DNA of 64,000 nt from Pseudomicrostroma phylloplanum (GCA_039545275.1 BCHS01000009.1:248001-312000); one strand, 5' to 3'; counted from the first letter of the stretch, positions 40,290-51,512 are shown. Program-made: numbers and translations. The notes: generated by a model not told the origin, from the sequence alone.

Positions 40290-42432
40290 CTAACGTGATC
40301 CGTCCTGCTGATGCTGAGTGTTGTTCCAGGGACTCTGAAATGTGGAAGCTGCGAAAGGGAGTTGGCTGCCTGCACCAGTAAACGGTACAGCTCCACCAGC
40401 TTCAGAATGGCTGGCCGCTCGTGTGTGGCCACTGGTCGCGGCGAACCTGGCCGGACTGCTGGTGCCGGAGGAGCTCGCGAGACGCGACCGGAATGGATTA
40501 TTCGGGCTGAGAGCTCGTGATGAGGTCGACGGAGATCCGGGAGGCGTATTGAAAGGCGATGCAGTCGCCGAACTGGGCATCCTCGGCGAAGCTGCACCGG
40601 ACCACGCTGCCGACGAGGCGGCTTGAGGTACAACGTTTGGGTGTCGGGAGGGTCCAGCGGAGGCCGCAGACGAAGACGAAGGCACCTCGTCGTGTCTTCT
40701 TGCGTCTTCCCTGTGCGCGGCGTCCATGCTTTCCCTTGCCTGTCTGGCAGCCCTGGTGGTCTCGATTCGCCTCTTCATGTCGTCGTTCGGCTCGTCGATC
40801 AGCTCAGCTAACTCTCCCAAGACATCATCACGCAAACCAAAGTCGATGGGCGCGGCTGCCGGAGCTGGCCGAGGTGTCTGACTCGTGCTGGCAGAGCTTG
40901 TGTGAGCCGCCGGCTGGGTAGAGACAGCCGTTGCTCCGGACCTCGCCGGAGACGTGATGTTAGTCGTCTCGCTCAAGGGCGTCGCATTACGAATGTCTTG
41001 CGATAGTCGATTTGCTCTGCGAGAGGCCGGAGCCATTGGTTGGCCACGAGAAGTTGAAGAAGAGCGGCCTAGGTTGGCACTACTGGGGTTGGAAGGGGAG
41101 GAAGCATGCTGCTCGGCCGTGCTGGTCGTCGTGGGCGCCGGAGCTTGGGGCACGCTAGTCGCAGCGGCTGAGCTCTGCTGCTGCTGCTGCGCTTGACGCC
41201 TCTGCTCTTCTTCGTGCTCGAGGAGAGAGAGGCGCATAGCCTCCATCAGCATCATCTGTAAGCGTGAAAAGCAACAGAAGTCAGCCATCATGCCGTATTC
41301 CCATTCTTGTCGTCCTTTGCTACTCACCTCTTCCATGTCCTGTCCAGCTATTTGCGTAATGCCGCTGCCACTCGCACCACCTCGCCTACTGCTACGACGG
41401 TTTCTGGGCCCATTGTCATTTCCTGAGAAGGGTCCCCACTCCTCGCCCTCTCGAAGGATAATCGCACCGCCAGGTCCTGTTCCCTCTGGTAGCTCGGCAC
41501 CGACACGAGAAGAGGACACCCCGATGGGGACGAGTCGCTCTCCGACTTGCCGCATGATAATTCTTCGATTTGCCCGCCTGAGAATGGTAGCCTGAGCGCT
41601 CGAGAGCTTCTGCTGCCAGTCGGGTCGCACCATGTCTGCGTGGTAGGGATGGAGTGGATCAGCTACATTTCCTTACACTTTGGCAAGACAAGCAGAAACC
41701 CACCTGTGGTCAGTACATCAGGGTTGGTATGCGCAAAGCTTTTCCTCCTGGTATGCGATGCACTCGTGCTGCCTTCGCTCTGGCCTTCGTCGGCCGGCGA
41801 CAGGTTCGGTTTTGCAAAGACGACGCCAAAGTTGTCACCCGTACAAAAAGGACATTCGGCTGGCTGCGAAGAAGGTGGGTTGGTATGATTCGGATCCGCT
41901 CTCTTGATCGCCACGAAGCACTCGGTACAAATGGGTTGCGAGCAGCAGCGAGTTTGGTTCAGCGTCGATGGATAGTACTGTGTGGAGAAGGAAGCATACG
42001 CAAGGCCTGTGTCAGTAAGTGCCAGCGCCTCGCGGGATCTACCCCTGACGAATGTCTCCGTGTAATACTTCTGGCAGCTACGGCGGGTCTCGGAGAGCTC
42101 CTGAGTCACACTATCCCGGGTTTTGCATCGCTAGGGTCACAGGCCAGACGTAGATGCGAGTCTATACTCACCAGGAAGCAGATGGGACATTCAGTGTTGA
42201 AGACCTGGCCAGAGTAGGCCTCTTCATCGTCCTGGCCCTTGTAGAATGGCATGAGTTTCCGCTGTACGATGGCCGATTTGACTACGTCGTGATCGTAGTC
42301 GTGAGGGGGCGGATAGACTCCCTGTGGCTCCAGCGCTCCCCCGTCTACGGTGGAAGGGTAGGAAGGAGACGTAGCGGACGACGACGAGGCATCGTTGCCA
42401 TGGCGATGCTCCTTTGTGGCAGCCTGACCCAT
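40290..42432 (-). CDS. SIP5: Sip5 family protein with split RING-like zinc domain
   Basis: The coding sequence is complement(join(40290..41255,41328..41635,41704..41977,42172..42432)), 602 residues, with introns of 72, 68 and 194 nt. The first intron splits CPICFL from YYPSTLNQTRCC. The zinc region then continues CSQPICTECFVAIKR and ECPFCTGDNFGVVF, the arrangement of Sip5, a yeast protein reported to link Snf1 kinase and Glc7 phosphatase. The N-terminus MGQAATK fits a myristoylation site, suggesting membrane targeting (inference). DWQQKLSSAQATILRRANRR and the AMRLSLLEHEEEQRR helix are conserved-looking parts downstream. The remaining C-terminal half is Ser/Ala-rich and probably disordered. 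The last intron is a multiple of three without a stop, so retention would add 24 residues. It is divergent from Cdc42. Confidence 0.88.
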
Positions 42433-44107
42433 GCTGTTTCTAGAAGGAGAGTCGGAGCGAGAGAGGGTCGACTATCGTATAGCGGGTGAGGTGAAGCGAG
42501 TGGAAGCGTATTTTCGCCAGTGGTGCCCTGGAGGCTTGTGCGTTTCTTTATCTTGGCCTCCTCACGCTTGTGGAGCAGGCGGGCTTAGCTCACTTTGATT
42601 GTCAATGATTCAGGATTGGTGAGTCGGCTGAGGATCAGAGACGAATAATATCGATGGGAGTCTCCTGGGTATAGGGACCTCTACCTGGCGAAGAAGATGT
42701 GATGAGTGCTGTGGTAGGTGCTGGTGAGGATGAACATTGGAAGGAGCTTAGCCGCTGAGAGTCTTGTCAGTCACGCTCCCTCGCCCGGCCTCGGCTGATT
42801 GCACTCGCCGCCCGATGAACCCTTGTGTGTGCTGCCCTCCGCTTGTCCGCCCTCCGCCCTCCGCTTTCGGGGCCGGAAGGGCGGTGTGCGCGTGGCGTAG
42901 CGTGTCGGGCCGTGGGCCGGGAGCCAAGCGCGCGGGAGAACACAGGGGGGATCCGACCCCCCGCTTGTGGTCGTGGCCGTGGCCCGTCGCCCGGGCCAGA
43001 GCCTGAGCCAGAGCCAGTCACTCAGTCTGTCTGTCACCCCACGCCTCTCCCGCCTCAGGCAGGCAGTTGGCCAAGCAACCACCACCACCACCACCGCCAA
43101 TCCACCCCTACGCCCTCCAGCCTCCTACCCACCATCACCACCCACCCTGCACCTCTCCCTGCACCCTTCTCGTCGCCTTCATCTCTTCATCAACCACGTG
43201 CCTCTCCAGGGCATCACCGGAAAATCGCACACTCTCGTCGGCACAAGAAACTCTTGCATTACCTGCCGTTTGTCGCACAAACGTAGACAGACACGCAGAC
43301 GCACATTGAAACCACGTCGGCGCATCTCTTCTCTTCCCTCGTTCCTTCACCACTCCTCAACTACCCCTAGGCTTTCGGCAACGTCCAGAAAGCCTTTTCA
43401 CGATACCGTCACCGATAGCATCGATCTCTAGCCAGTCTCCAGTGCACGCATTCAACTAGGCATCGGCTCCTCGCGTGCCAGCCTTCCTATCACACCAAAT
43501 CTCCGAGTCCCGAGGCAACACTCCTAGCCTCGGCTACCCGACGCATTCCTCCCATCCCAACGCTCGCCACCTGTCTTTGCTTCCCATTCAGCATTATCGC
43601 TGCAGACACGGAGCTTCGCATCACCATCGCAAAGCAGCACGCAACGTTGCTACTGACTCACAGCACCACTCAGCGCGGCTAATCAGTCAGAGCGCATCAG
43701 CGACAGGAGCTACTCGGCACTAAACGGAACAGGGGCATTCACAAGGACATCAGCGCCGGTCACAGGACAGGTGAGTAGCTCCCCGCAGCTACCGCTGCAT
43801 TATCGAGGCGCTGTGCAGGAAAGTATAACTGTCCGTGGTCAGGGGCATACATTGAGCACTCTGTACGGCAAAGCAGTCCAGAGAATGCGTATAGCCATTG
43901 TGTCGATTGTCACATGCAGATGAGGCAAAAGACTTTGCTATCGATGCCAAGTCTCCGGCATCTGGATGCTGAGGGACTCAATCAAGCTTGTAGACGTAGC
44001 TGTCTGTGACTGCACCAATCTCGATCGTAGAGGGGGCTATCGCTCGGCTCTGCTTGCTTACAGTTCTGCTCCCTTCACCCACCTTCATATCATGCAGACC
44101 GATCAAT
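42433..44107 (+). promoter_or_regulatory. Divergent promoter between Sip5 and Cdc42, with long leader and probable 5'UTR intron
   Basis: The stretch is 1675 bp. From 42770 to 43010 it is very GC-rich; around 43079-43110 a CCA/ACC-repeat occurs, followed by C/A-rich DNA with almost no G to about 43440. A strong donor (CAG|GTGAGT, intron start 43771) and a pyrimidine-rich acceptor TTGCTTACAG (ending 44063) would define a 293-nt intron in the Cdc42 leader, ending 44 bp before the ATG. Several short open frames here lack protein-like composition. Confidence 0.5.
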
Positions 44108-45047
44108 ATGCAAACTATCAAATGTGTCGTCGTCGGTGATGGTGCCGTTGGAAAGGTTGGTAGCCGTGCTGCTGTTTTGCTAGAACTGGTCGGCAGAACC
44201 TCTGGACATTGGGACCTAATCTCACCCTCCCGTCCACTGCTTTCTCCACCGCTACCGACAGACGTGTCTCCTGATCTCTTACACCACAAACAAGTTCCCG
44301 TCGGGTGAGTGTCTCGATACCTATGGGAGAGTCTGGTTCGTCGAGCTCAGTCGCTGACAAGTCCTGTCCGGTTTCCCCTTAAAGAGTACGTCCCTACCGT
44401 TTTCGACAACTATGCTGTGACAGTGATGATTGGGGAGGATCCTTACACGCTGGGACTATTCGACACTGCAGGTACGTCAGCTACCCCTTCTGTTTGCGAG
44501 TCATGAAGTCGTCTGGCCCCTCATTGAAAGCTCTCGCCTATTTTCTCACACTACAGGACAAGAGGACTACGATCGTCTGCGACCGCTTTCGTACCCGCAG
44601 ACGGACGTCTTCCTCGTGTGCTTCTCTGTGACTTCCCCAGCGTCATTTGAGAACGTGCGGGAGAAGTGGTTCCCAGAGGTGCACCACCACTGTCCCGGCG
44701 TTCCCTGCCTCATTGTAGGAACCCAGGTGGATCTGAGGGATGACTCGGCCGTCGTCGAGAAGCTTTCTAGGCAAAAGCAGAGGCCTGTGTCTCAAGAAGC
44801 CGGAGAACGTTTGGCAAGGGAACTGGGAGCAGTCAAGTACGTCGAATGCTCCGCGTTGACGCAGAAGGGACTGAAGAATGTGTTTGATGAGGTGAGCAGT
44901 AGCAGCACTGATGGCCAGGAGCCGCAGGAGACGTCAAGGATCCACGTACTGACAATCACTTCCATTCTCTCCTCACCTAACCAGTCCATCGTGGCAGCAC
45001 TGGAACCGCCGATTGTCAGGAAGAAGCCAAAGTGTGTCATTCTCTAA
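44108..45047 (+). CDS. CDC42: Rho-family GTPase Cdc42
   Basis: The coding sequence is join(44108..44155,44262..44304,44385..44471,44557..44891,44985..45047), 191 residues, with four introns of 106, 80, 85 and 93 nt. Cdc42 directs polarised growth, budding and hyphal tip formation at the plasma membrane. The P-loop is GDGAVGK (split from TCLLISY by intron 1), switch I is YVPTVFDNY, and the [17 protein letters not shown] motif is rebuilt across intron 3. The Rho insert region ([18 protein letters not shown]), GTQVDLR and [18 protein letters not shown] follow. The C-terminus is a basic KKPK patch and CVIL, a CaaX box with Leu last, predicting geranylgeranylation. Length and all nucleotide-binding motifs are canonical. 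The first donor (GTTGGT) is weaker than others in the window, but the joined protein is unambiguous. Confidence 0.97.
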
Positions 45048-46011
45048 GTGCAAGTCAATCTGGATCAGCTGCCCAATGTACAGCGTCGACTTCCTGCACG
45101 AATCAACCGACAAGATCTACGAGGGTTCCTGCCGCTAGTCGGCCTCTGGTTTCCTCTTTGTCGCTCCTTTCACCTAGCTTCTTCCGTCGCGCTACGCCGC
45201 CCTGGTAGCACACGAGAGAGGGACCTGAGGAGGAATCCACTCTGAGTACGCTTCACGTTCCACCCTCGGCTTCCGACGCGTTCTCCTTTCCTTCTCACCG
45301 TGTCAGTGCGAGCTACGACTCCGTTTCACCCAACTTTCTCGACCCGAGCTGTTGTCTTTGTCATGCCTGTTTCCTGAGCCTCTCTCTCAACGTAGTCTGT
45401 CATGCCTTGCTTCTCCATGTCCTCTGCTCTTGATTCCTGATTACTGCAACTGGCCCTTGTCGGCTCTCTGCTCTACCGCTTATATAGATTCTGTCCTGCC
45501 ATGAAGACCTTGCGCCCTGTCCGAATCGCTCGCATGGATAAAGCTTGCTCCACGCGGACATCTGGCATGACGTGAGGGCGACAATTACGCGGAGTCGTCT
45601 TTCACGGGTAGGAGGGGTGGGCAGCTGCGAAGCGGAGCCGGCGGGCCGTCGTCAACTCCGCCTACCCGCTCAATCTCGCCCTGTCCGCATCCGTCGAACG
45701 GAAGCAGCTCGTGGCTCCCGCTTCCCCCCTACACCCGGCTATCCACCCACCCACTGCTCCGCCGCCCGCCCGGGACGTCACCGGGACACAATCAATCCCT
45801 CGGAAGTTGGGCAAGGGCGGAAAGTGATACTAATAGCAGCAATGTAGAATTGTACTCCTTCGCTGGATCACCACCACTCGTCTGACAACGTAAAGCATTC
45901 GGTCTCTGTGACCCTTGTCATTGACCAGACGGGCGACTTCACCCACCCGTCCTTACTGAGCACCAGGAACATCTACCCCACTACGTGACACATCAGCTCC
46001 TTCTTCATCCG
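45048..46011 (+). other. Intergenic: Cdc42 3'UTR and promoter of the acyltransferase gene
   Basis: A TATATAG lies at 45481-45487, 525 bp before the downstream ATG, and pyrimidine-rich DNA surrounds it. GC-rich DNA at 45600-45790 contains no convincing gene. Confidence 0.4.
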
Positions 46012-48861
46012 ATGTCAGGCAAACGTCTCTCCGCTCTAGAGCAAGGGGCGGCTGTGCGCCGTCAAGCTCAGGATGAGGCTCGAACAGCCCAGAACGAGCG
46101 CTCAAACGGTCGGGGAGGCGGCGCAGGCCGCTACAGGAGCTCGTATGGCGCTGATAATTTACCCCAGGAAGAAAAGCTGCACCGGCTCGATCTCGAGCGC
46201 TCCCGGAACTACCAACAAGAAGACGGAGAGGACGAGGAACCCGAGCGCAGGAGGACTCATAGGAGTACTCGCCGGCCAGGCAACGAGGTTCAGGAGCGCG
46301 ATCCTGATCGCAGGAGAAGCCATAGGACCAGCCGGCGAGTAGAGGACGAAGATGAAGGACTCGAGCCCACAAGAAGTCACAGACGAAGCAACGCTCCTCA
46401 TGATAGGAGAGCAGAGCCGACCGGGTACGAAGAGCCAGAAGATACCTCCCTGGTGAGAAGTCGTAGCGATCTCAGCCGCTCCGTGCCTCCGCCCCATCTC
46501 TCGGGTATCACACCGGAAAGGCGAAGAGACAGCAGGAGGAACAGCCGAGGAGCGGGATTCGTTGCTGCTACTCCTGAACGAAGGCGGTCCAGGCAGGCAT
46601 CTGGACAGACCCCTTCGAGGCGTCAGTACGCCGACCCTGAAGGCGAAGAGGACTATCTCGATAGAGATGCTCTGGACGAGGAGGACGATCTTGAGGGCAA
46701 TGCTTTCGAGGACGATCTCGGGGAAGATGCTTTCATCGAAGCAGACCGAACCCCTGCCCGGACCCCACGGTCTAGACGCGATCGAGGAGCTGCCAGAGAG
46801 TCTTCAAGGAAGCAACCAGCCTCAAAAACCTCGTCTCGTGTGAAGCAACAGTCAGACGACTTCGGGGTTGTACCCATCGGCTCTGCAGCCCTGGGCTCAA
46901 GGAGGAGGAAGCCTACCAAACCTAAACCTCGCGAGGCCGCCGAACTTTCCGACAAGGAAGCTGGTACGGAGTCTGAGAATGAAATGACTGCTGCATCTCC
47001 GGTCCGAAGCCGGAGGGCGAGGGAAACGCACAGTCGGGATCACGATGCTGCCCTGGCTGGAGCCGCTGGAGCGACTGGAGCTGCCATGATGGCCAATGGC
47101 AGCAGAGACGACCGTCGACGCAATTGGGGCCGTAGAGGCAAGGCCCAAGCCGCCGCTCAGCAGGAGGGCACTCGTGATCCGGAGAAATATGGCGCTGGGG
47201 CGGTTGCATCTGGGCATCCTACCTCTGTTGACAAGAAAGGTCGTGTATACCCTCTGACCGGTATAGACAATCTTGCCTTGCTCATGGAAGACGACGGCTA
47301 TCAAACGGCTTGTTACAGTGTCTATCTATTCAAGACGGAGCTCGACTACGATACTGTGCTGCGATTCTTTCAGCAACTCGCACAGGCCTACCCCAAGTAC
47401 CGCTACGTCGTCGAGCTTGACCCTTCTCAGGCAAAGAAGAAGGACAAGGCAGCCATCCGTGGAACTCAGCCGCCGAGTGAAGGTCCCAAATTCAACCCAG
47501 GGCGCAGGACACTCTACTCGAAGACCATTGCAGCTGGAAGCCATCTGAAGCCGGCCAAGTGGCGTCTGGACGAGACCTTCGACATCGAGGAGAACATTCA
47601 GACGGTCAAGGCTCCTGGAGACGGGACAGACGAAGATCTCTTCGAGCTCTGCGGTCAGGTCTTGGGCACCCATTTCGACTATAGCAAGCCGCTGTGGGAG
47701 GCTGTACTTGTTCATGGACTCAACACCTCAGAGGGCGCTCGCTCTGGCTTGATGATCAAAATCCACCACGCCTTTTCTGATGGCCAGGGAATGATTCAGT
47801 CGTATCACTCTGCGCTCGAAGCTCTTTCGAAGGGCAAGAGCATTGGCGCCCAGCAGTCTGAGATCGACCGCAATGCCATCAGTGGTGCCAAGGCGAAGAA
47901 GAACGCAGAGAAGCGTTCTGGTGGCAAAGAAGAGGAGGAGAAGAAGGTCGGCAGTCGAGGCGTAAAGCCGACGATGATGGGCACGATCAGCCACTCGTGG
48001 CATACTGTACGAGGTCTGTACTTCCGGAAGCGTACGGCCTTTACCTACTCTGACAAAGCCGCCAAGCATGCTGTTGACGTCATGGGTGGCAAGCTCGCCA
48101 AGAACGGTCGACCCTCTGGACGCTTCTACGGCCACAGCGATGGTATCAAGATGGACGACATCAAGCTGATTCGCAAAGCATTCTCTACCGCCAAGGCCGA
48201 TCTCACGCTCAACGACGTTGCTTGTGCGCTCCTCAGTCGAGCGCTTCGCATCGCTGCCGAGGACCTAGCGGTACGACAGGGCAAGAAAGTCAAGGACAAG
48301 CGCGTCGCCGTCTTCATCCCCGTCAGTAAACGTCCGCCAGGAGACTGGAGCCTGGCCAATTACACGACGGGGGCTATTGCCTGGTTCCGTTTCCACTCCC
48401 CGGACAAGTACGGCTTCCAGAAGCTCGTACAGCAGTGTAATCGAGAGATGACGAGGATCAAGAAGTCGCACTTGCCCACATTGACGTTCAAGTTCTTCGA
48501 CGCCGTGTGCAAGCGACGCATCATGATGATGCCCAACTACCCAGTGGCCAGGTCCTTTTTCCAAAGGGCGTACACCCAGTACTGCGTCTTCACGAACATT
48601 CCAGGACCCGCCAAGCCGGTGAGATTCGGAGAGCACGAGGCCTTCTCGTACCACTGCCTTCCGCCTTCCTCGCCTGGGCGGTCGACGATGGCGATTGGAA
48701 CCATCTCCTACGGAGGAGCCTTCTCCCTCGCCGTCTCGTGCGATGCGATTGAGGAGTGGGACCAAGACCATCTTGACCTGCCGGGAACAATCTGCGATGC
48801 GTTCCAGGAGGCTTCAGAGGAGTTGATTGCTGCTGCGAAAGAACGCTTGAGTTCTGGATGA
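46012..48861 (+). CDS. WS/DGAT-type O-acyltransferase with long charged N-terminal extension
   Basis: The gene is intronless, 949 residues from ATG 46012; the frame is open 27 bp upstream but only to a GTG. The first ~400 residues are an Arg/Glu/Asp/Ser-rich, probably disordered extension with repeated ERRR-x-R/H-R units, an acidic block and several basic clusters. The remainder resembles bacterial-type wax ester synthase/diacylglycerol acyltransferases. TGIDNLALLMEDDGY and KPLWEAVLVHGL precede the active-site motif HHAFSDG (H585-H586-x3-D589-G590). The C-terminal region contains LTLNDVACALLSRALR and FTNIPGPAKPVRF, ending with a beta-strand-rich YGGAFSLAVSCDAI. Such enzymes esterify fatty alcohols or diacylglycerol with acyl-CoA for storage lipid. 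The acyl acceptor here is unknown. No membrane helices are obvious; WS/DGAT proteins usually associate peripherally. Confidence 0.85.
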   Translation: MSGKRLSALEQGAAVRRQAQDEARTAQNERSNGRGGGAGRYRSSYGADNLPQEEKLHRLDLERSRNYQQEDGEDEEPERRRTHRSTRRPGNEVQERDPDRRRSHRTSRRVEDEDEGLEPTRSHRRSNAPHDRRAEPTGYEEPEDTSLVRSRSDLSRSVPPPHLSGITPERRRDSRRNSRGAGFVAATPERRRSRQASGQTPSRRQYADPEGEEDYLDRDALDEEDDLEGNAFEDDLGEDAFIEADRTPARTPRSRRDRGAARESSRKQPASKTSSRVKQQSDDFGVVPIGSAALGSRRRKPTKPKPREAAELSDKEAGTESENEMTAASPVRSRRARETHSRDHDAALAGAAGATGAAMMANGSRDDRRRNWGRRGKAQAAAQQEGTRDPEKYGAGAVASGHPTSVDKKGRVYPLTGIDNLALLMEDDGYQTACYSVYLFKTELDYDTVLRFFQQLAQAYPKYRYVVELDPSQAKKKDKAAIRGTQPPSEGPKFNPGRRTLYSKTIAAGSHLKPAKWRLDETFDIEENIQTVKAPGDGTDEDLFELCGQVLGTHFDYSKPLWEAVLVHGLNTSEGARSGLMIKIHHAFSDGQGMIQSYHSALEALSKGKSIGAQQSEIDRNAISGAKAKKNAEKRSGGKEEEEKKVGSRGVKPTMMGTISHSWHTVRGLYFRKRTAFTYSDKAAKHAVDVMGGKLAKNGRPSGRFYGHSDGIKMDDIKLIRKAFSTAKADLTLNDVACALLSRALRIAAEDLAVRQGKKVKDKRVAVFIPVSKRPPGDWSLANYTTGAIAWFRFHSPDKYGFQKLVQQCNREMTRIKKSHLPTLTFKFFDAVCKRRIMMMPNYPVARSFFQRAYTQYCVFTNIPGPAKPVRFGEHEAFSYHCLPPSSPGRSTMAIGTISYGGAFSLAVSCDAIEEWDQDHLDLPGTICDAFQEASEELIAAAKERLSSG

Positions 48862-49736
48862 AGGGACGGAGAGAGGAGGTCTGCCTGTCTGCTGGCACTG
48901 ATCGATACCCGATACCCTGCGTAAGAAGGAAAGCAGGCATCTGCCTAGGGACACTGCCTTTTCTGCGCCACGATAGAATCTTTCTTTTCATACTTGCCGG
49001 CATACGGCACTTGTCTGTCCCTTATTTCTTCCTTACATTAGACCCAGTATCAGCATTGAGTCAGACCTTTCTAATTCAAGCATAATATATCTGCGCGCAT
49101 TTATTCGTGTTCTGCTCACGTCTCAAAAATCGAGGGTCTGCCTCGAGCTACTCATGGTTCGCTCGCTGTCTTGCCAAGTGAAGGTCTCAGCCGTCGGACT
49201 GACCGGTGAGCCTCATGCAGCTGCTTGACTACTCTGAGAGCGCGAGGGCCTGCCCAGTGCTTGGGGCGCAGGCGGCGAAGGAAAAAAAGGCTCAACAAAA
49301 AAAAATTCAGTCGATATGGGGCCGTAGCATTGCAGTTCAGAGCTATACGGTTTGCGCCTACCCAGGACTACGATCAAAATCCATGCTCGCACTCTTATCG
49401 AGGGGCGTCTTCGATGCTCACTGCACTCCACTCCACTCGAGCAGTGGCAAAGAGCCCACTCGGCAGCTACGCACGGAGATGTCGGATCAGCCCGGGAAGA
49501 GTCGCGGGCGGCGGGCGGAACGGCGCAGAAGCCAAGGAAGGGGGAAGGATTGGTGTGGAGGCGCCAGAGCAGCAGGCACACAGGGCGCATCGTCACGAGG
49601 CTGGAGGCCAAGGCAGAGGAGAGAGAGAACATGAAAGAGATTGCACATCAACCCTGTGCTATCAATCTTCTGTTTCTAACCAACACCAACAAATCACTAC
49701 ATCACACATCTCACTTGATCACTCTATAATTACATC
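48862..49736 (+). other. Intergenic: acyltransferase 3'UTR and aldolase promoter
   Basis: The aldolase promoter side contains poly(A)-rich DNA (AAAAAA at 49285, AAAAAAAAA near 49300) and a C/A-rich leader just before ATG 49737, including CTATAATT about 15 bp upstream of it. These are common in strongly expressed fungal glycolytic genes. No gene is seen. Confidence 0.45.
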
Positions 49737-50516
49737 ATGGGTATGTGTCGCAATTGCAGCTCATCTCTTTGCTCTGCAAACCCCATAGCAGCATGGCCCT
49801 CGCGCAGGAGAAAGAGTCTGACCTCCGCATCTTCCCTCCGTCTTGCCTGCCTCTCTGTGATTCTCAGGTCTCACCGAAATTGCACCTGCTGGCGTTGTTG
49901 CCGGAAAGGACGTCGTGAGTATTGCTCAAGGATAGCGGGAACCTTGGCTTGAGGGGTGTGGCTCTTTGGAGCTTCTAGCCAGCACCAAATGGATCATTCG
50001 CTCATCCCGTGTCACCTTCCCTTTACCTGCCCTCTGCCGCTTTAGTACAAGGTCTTCGACTACGCCAGGAAGCACGGCTTTGCCATCCCCGCTTTCAACG
50101 TGACGTGAGTGCATGCTTGCTCTTCGATGCTATCAAAGTCTTACAATCAGCGTGCTGACCCCTGCCTCTATGCTCACTTCCCGCTTCCGCAATTTTAGCT
50201 CGTCCTCCACAGCCAACGCTGCTCTCGAGGCCGCTAGGGACGCCAAGGCCCCCGTCATCATCCAGGTCAGCCAGGGTGGTGCCGCTTACTTGTGAGTGTT
50301 GCGATCCGGCGAGCCATGCAGATTGCGATGTAGTCCCTGATCTCACAAATAACGCTCTTGTCCTTTTCCCGCAGCGCCGGTAAGGGTCTGCCCAACGACA
50401 AGCAGCAAGCCTCCATCAAGGGAGCTGTTGCCGCTGCCCTCCACGTCCGAACCGTGGCCAAGGACTACGGTATCCCCGTCATTCTCCACTCTGACCACTG
50501 CGCCAAGAAGCTCCTC

Positions 50517-50550
<34 letters not shown>

Positions 50551-50690
50551 AGCACTACAAGCAGTTCGGTGAGCCTCTCTTCTCTTCGCACATGCTCGAC
50601 TTGTCCGAGGAGCCCAAGGAGGAGAACATCGAGATCTGCCTCAAGTACCTCGAGCGAATGGCCAAGATCGGCATCTGGCTCGAGATGGAG

Positions 50691-50722
<32 letters not shown>

Positions 50723-51248
50723 GAACAACGAGGACGTAGACAACAACTCGCTCTACACTCAGCCCGAGGACATCTGGGACATCTACAGCCAGTTCTCCAA
50801 GATCACCCCCAACTTCTCCATTGCTGCTGCCTTTGGTAACGTGCACGGTGTGTACAAGCCTGGAAACGTCAAGCTGCACCCTGAGCTGCTGCAGAAGCAC
50901 CAGGACTACGTCAAGGAGCAGCTCAAGACCTCCGACGACAAGCCCGTCTTCTTTGTCTTCCACGGAGGCAGTGGCTCCGAGAAGAAGGACATCACCGACG
51001 CCGTTTCGTACGGTGTGGTGAAGATGAACGTGGACACGGACACTCAGTTTGCCTACCTGGAGGGTATCCGAGACTACGTGCTCAAGAAGAAGGACTACTT
51101 GATGTCCACTGTGGGCAACCCCGAGGGAGCTGACAAGCCCAACAAGAAGCAGTTCGACCCCCGAGTGTGGGTCAGGGAGGGTGAGAAGACGATGAGCAAG
51201 AGGGTGACGATTGCCTTTGAAGACCTGGGAAGCAAGGGTCAGTTGTAA
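49737..51248 (+). CDS. FBA1: Fructose-bisphosphate aldolase, class II
   Basis: The coding sequence is join(49737..49740,49868..49914,50046..50104,50199..50291,50375..51248), 358 residues, essentially the length of yeast Fba1. The zinc-dependent enzyme splits fructose-1,6-bisphosphate to glyceraldehyde-3-phosphate and dihydroxyacetone phosphate in cytosolic glycolysis. The assembled N-terminus reads MGLTEIAPAGVVAGKDV, then YARKHGFAIPAFNVTSSST. The zinc/active-site segment PVILHSDHCAKKLLPWFDGM, the LEMEIGITGGEEDGVNN zinc Glu region, AAFGNVHGVY and FVFHGGSGS are all intact. The first coding exon is only ATG plus one base, and four introns (127, 131, 94, 83 nt) crowd the first 640 bp. The uninterrupted last exon and heavy use of C-ending codons fit a highly expressed gene. 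Confidence 0.97.
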
Positions 51249-51512
51249 AGCGCTGTACAGCGATGCGCGATACCACAGCGTTGGCTGGTTGAATGGAGGC
51301 TGGAATAGCAGCATACCGTGCCTGTATCTCCCCAAGTGAATTACATCCGATAATCTATATTGAGGTCAGCGAGCCCTTTCAGATACTTGCCCTTGTCTGC
51401 CTTGTGTTGCCGAAGAGGTCCGATGAGCGTTGCCTCAGCGGGTACGGTACCCGGACCTCCACGGCGGGCGAGGTGCGCGCGCGTGTGTTCTCCGGCGGAT
51501 GGCAGGAGCGAG

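Noticed and set aside
42764..43431. Overlapping open frames on both strands in the GC-rich and C/A-rich region upstream of Cdc42
   Set aside because: They arise from biased composition (few stops), translate to His/Pro/Arg filler, and match the leader region of Cdc42.
50343..51335. 330-codon minus-strand frame rich in Val/Leu/His
   Set aside because: Antisense to the codon-biased last exon of aldolase, which is certain.
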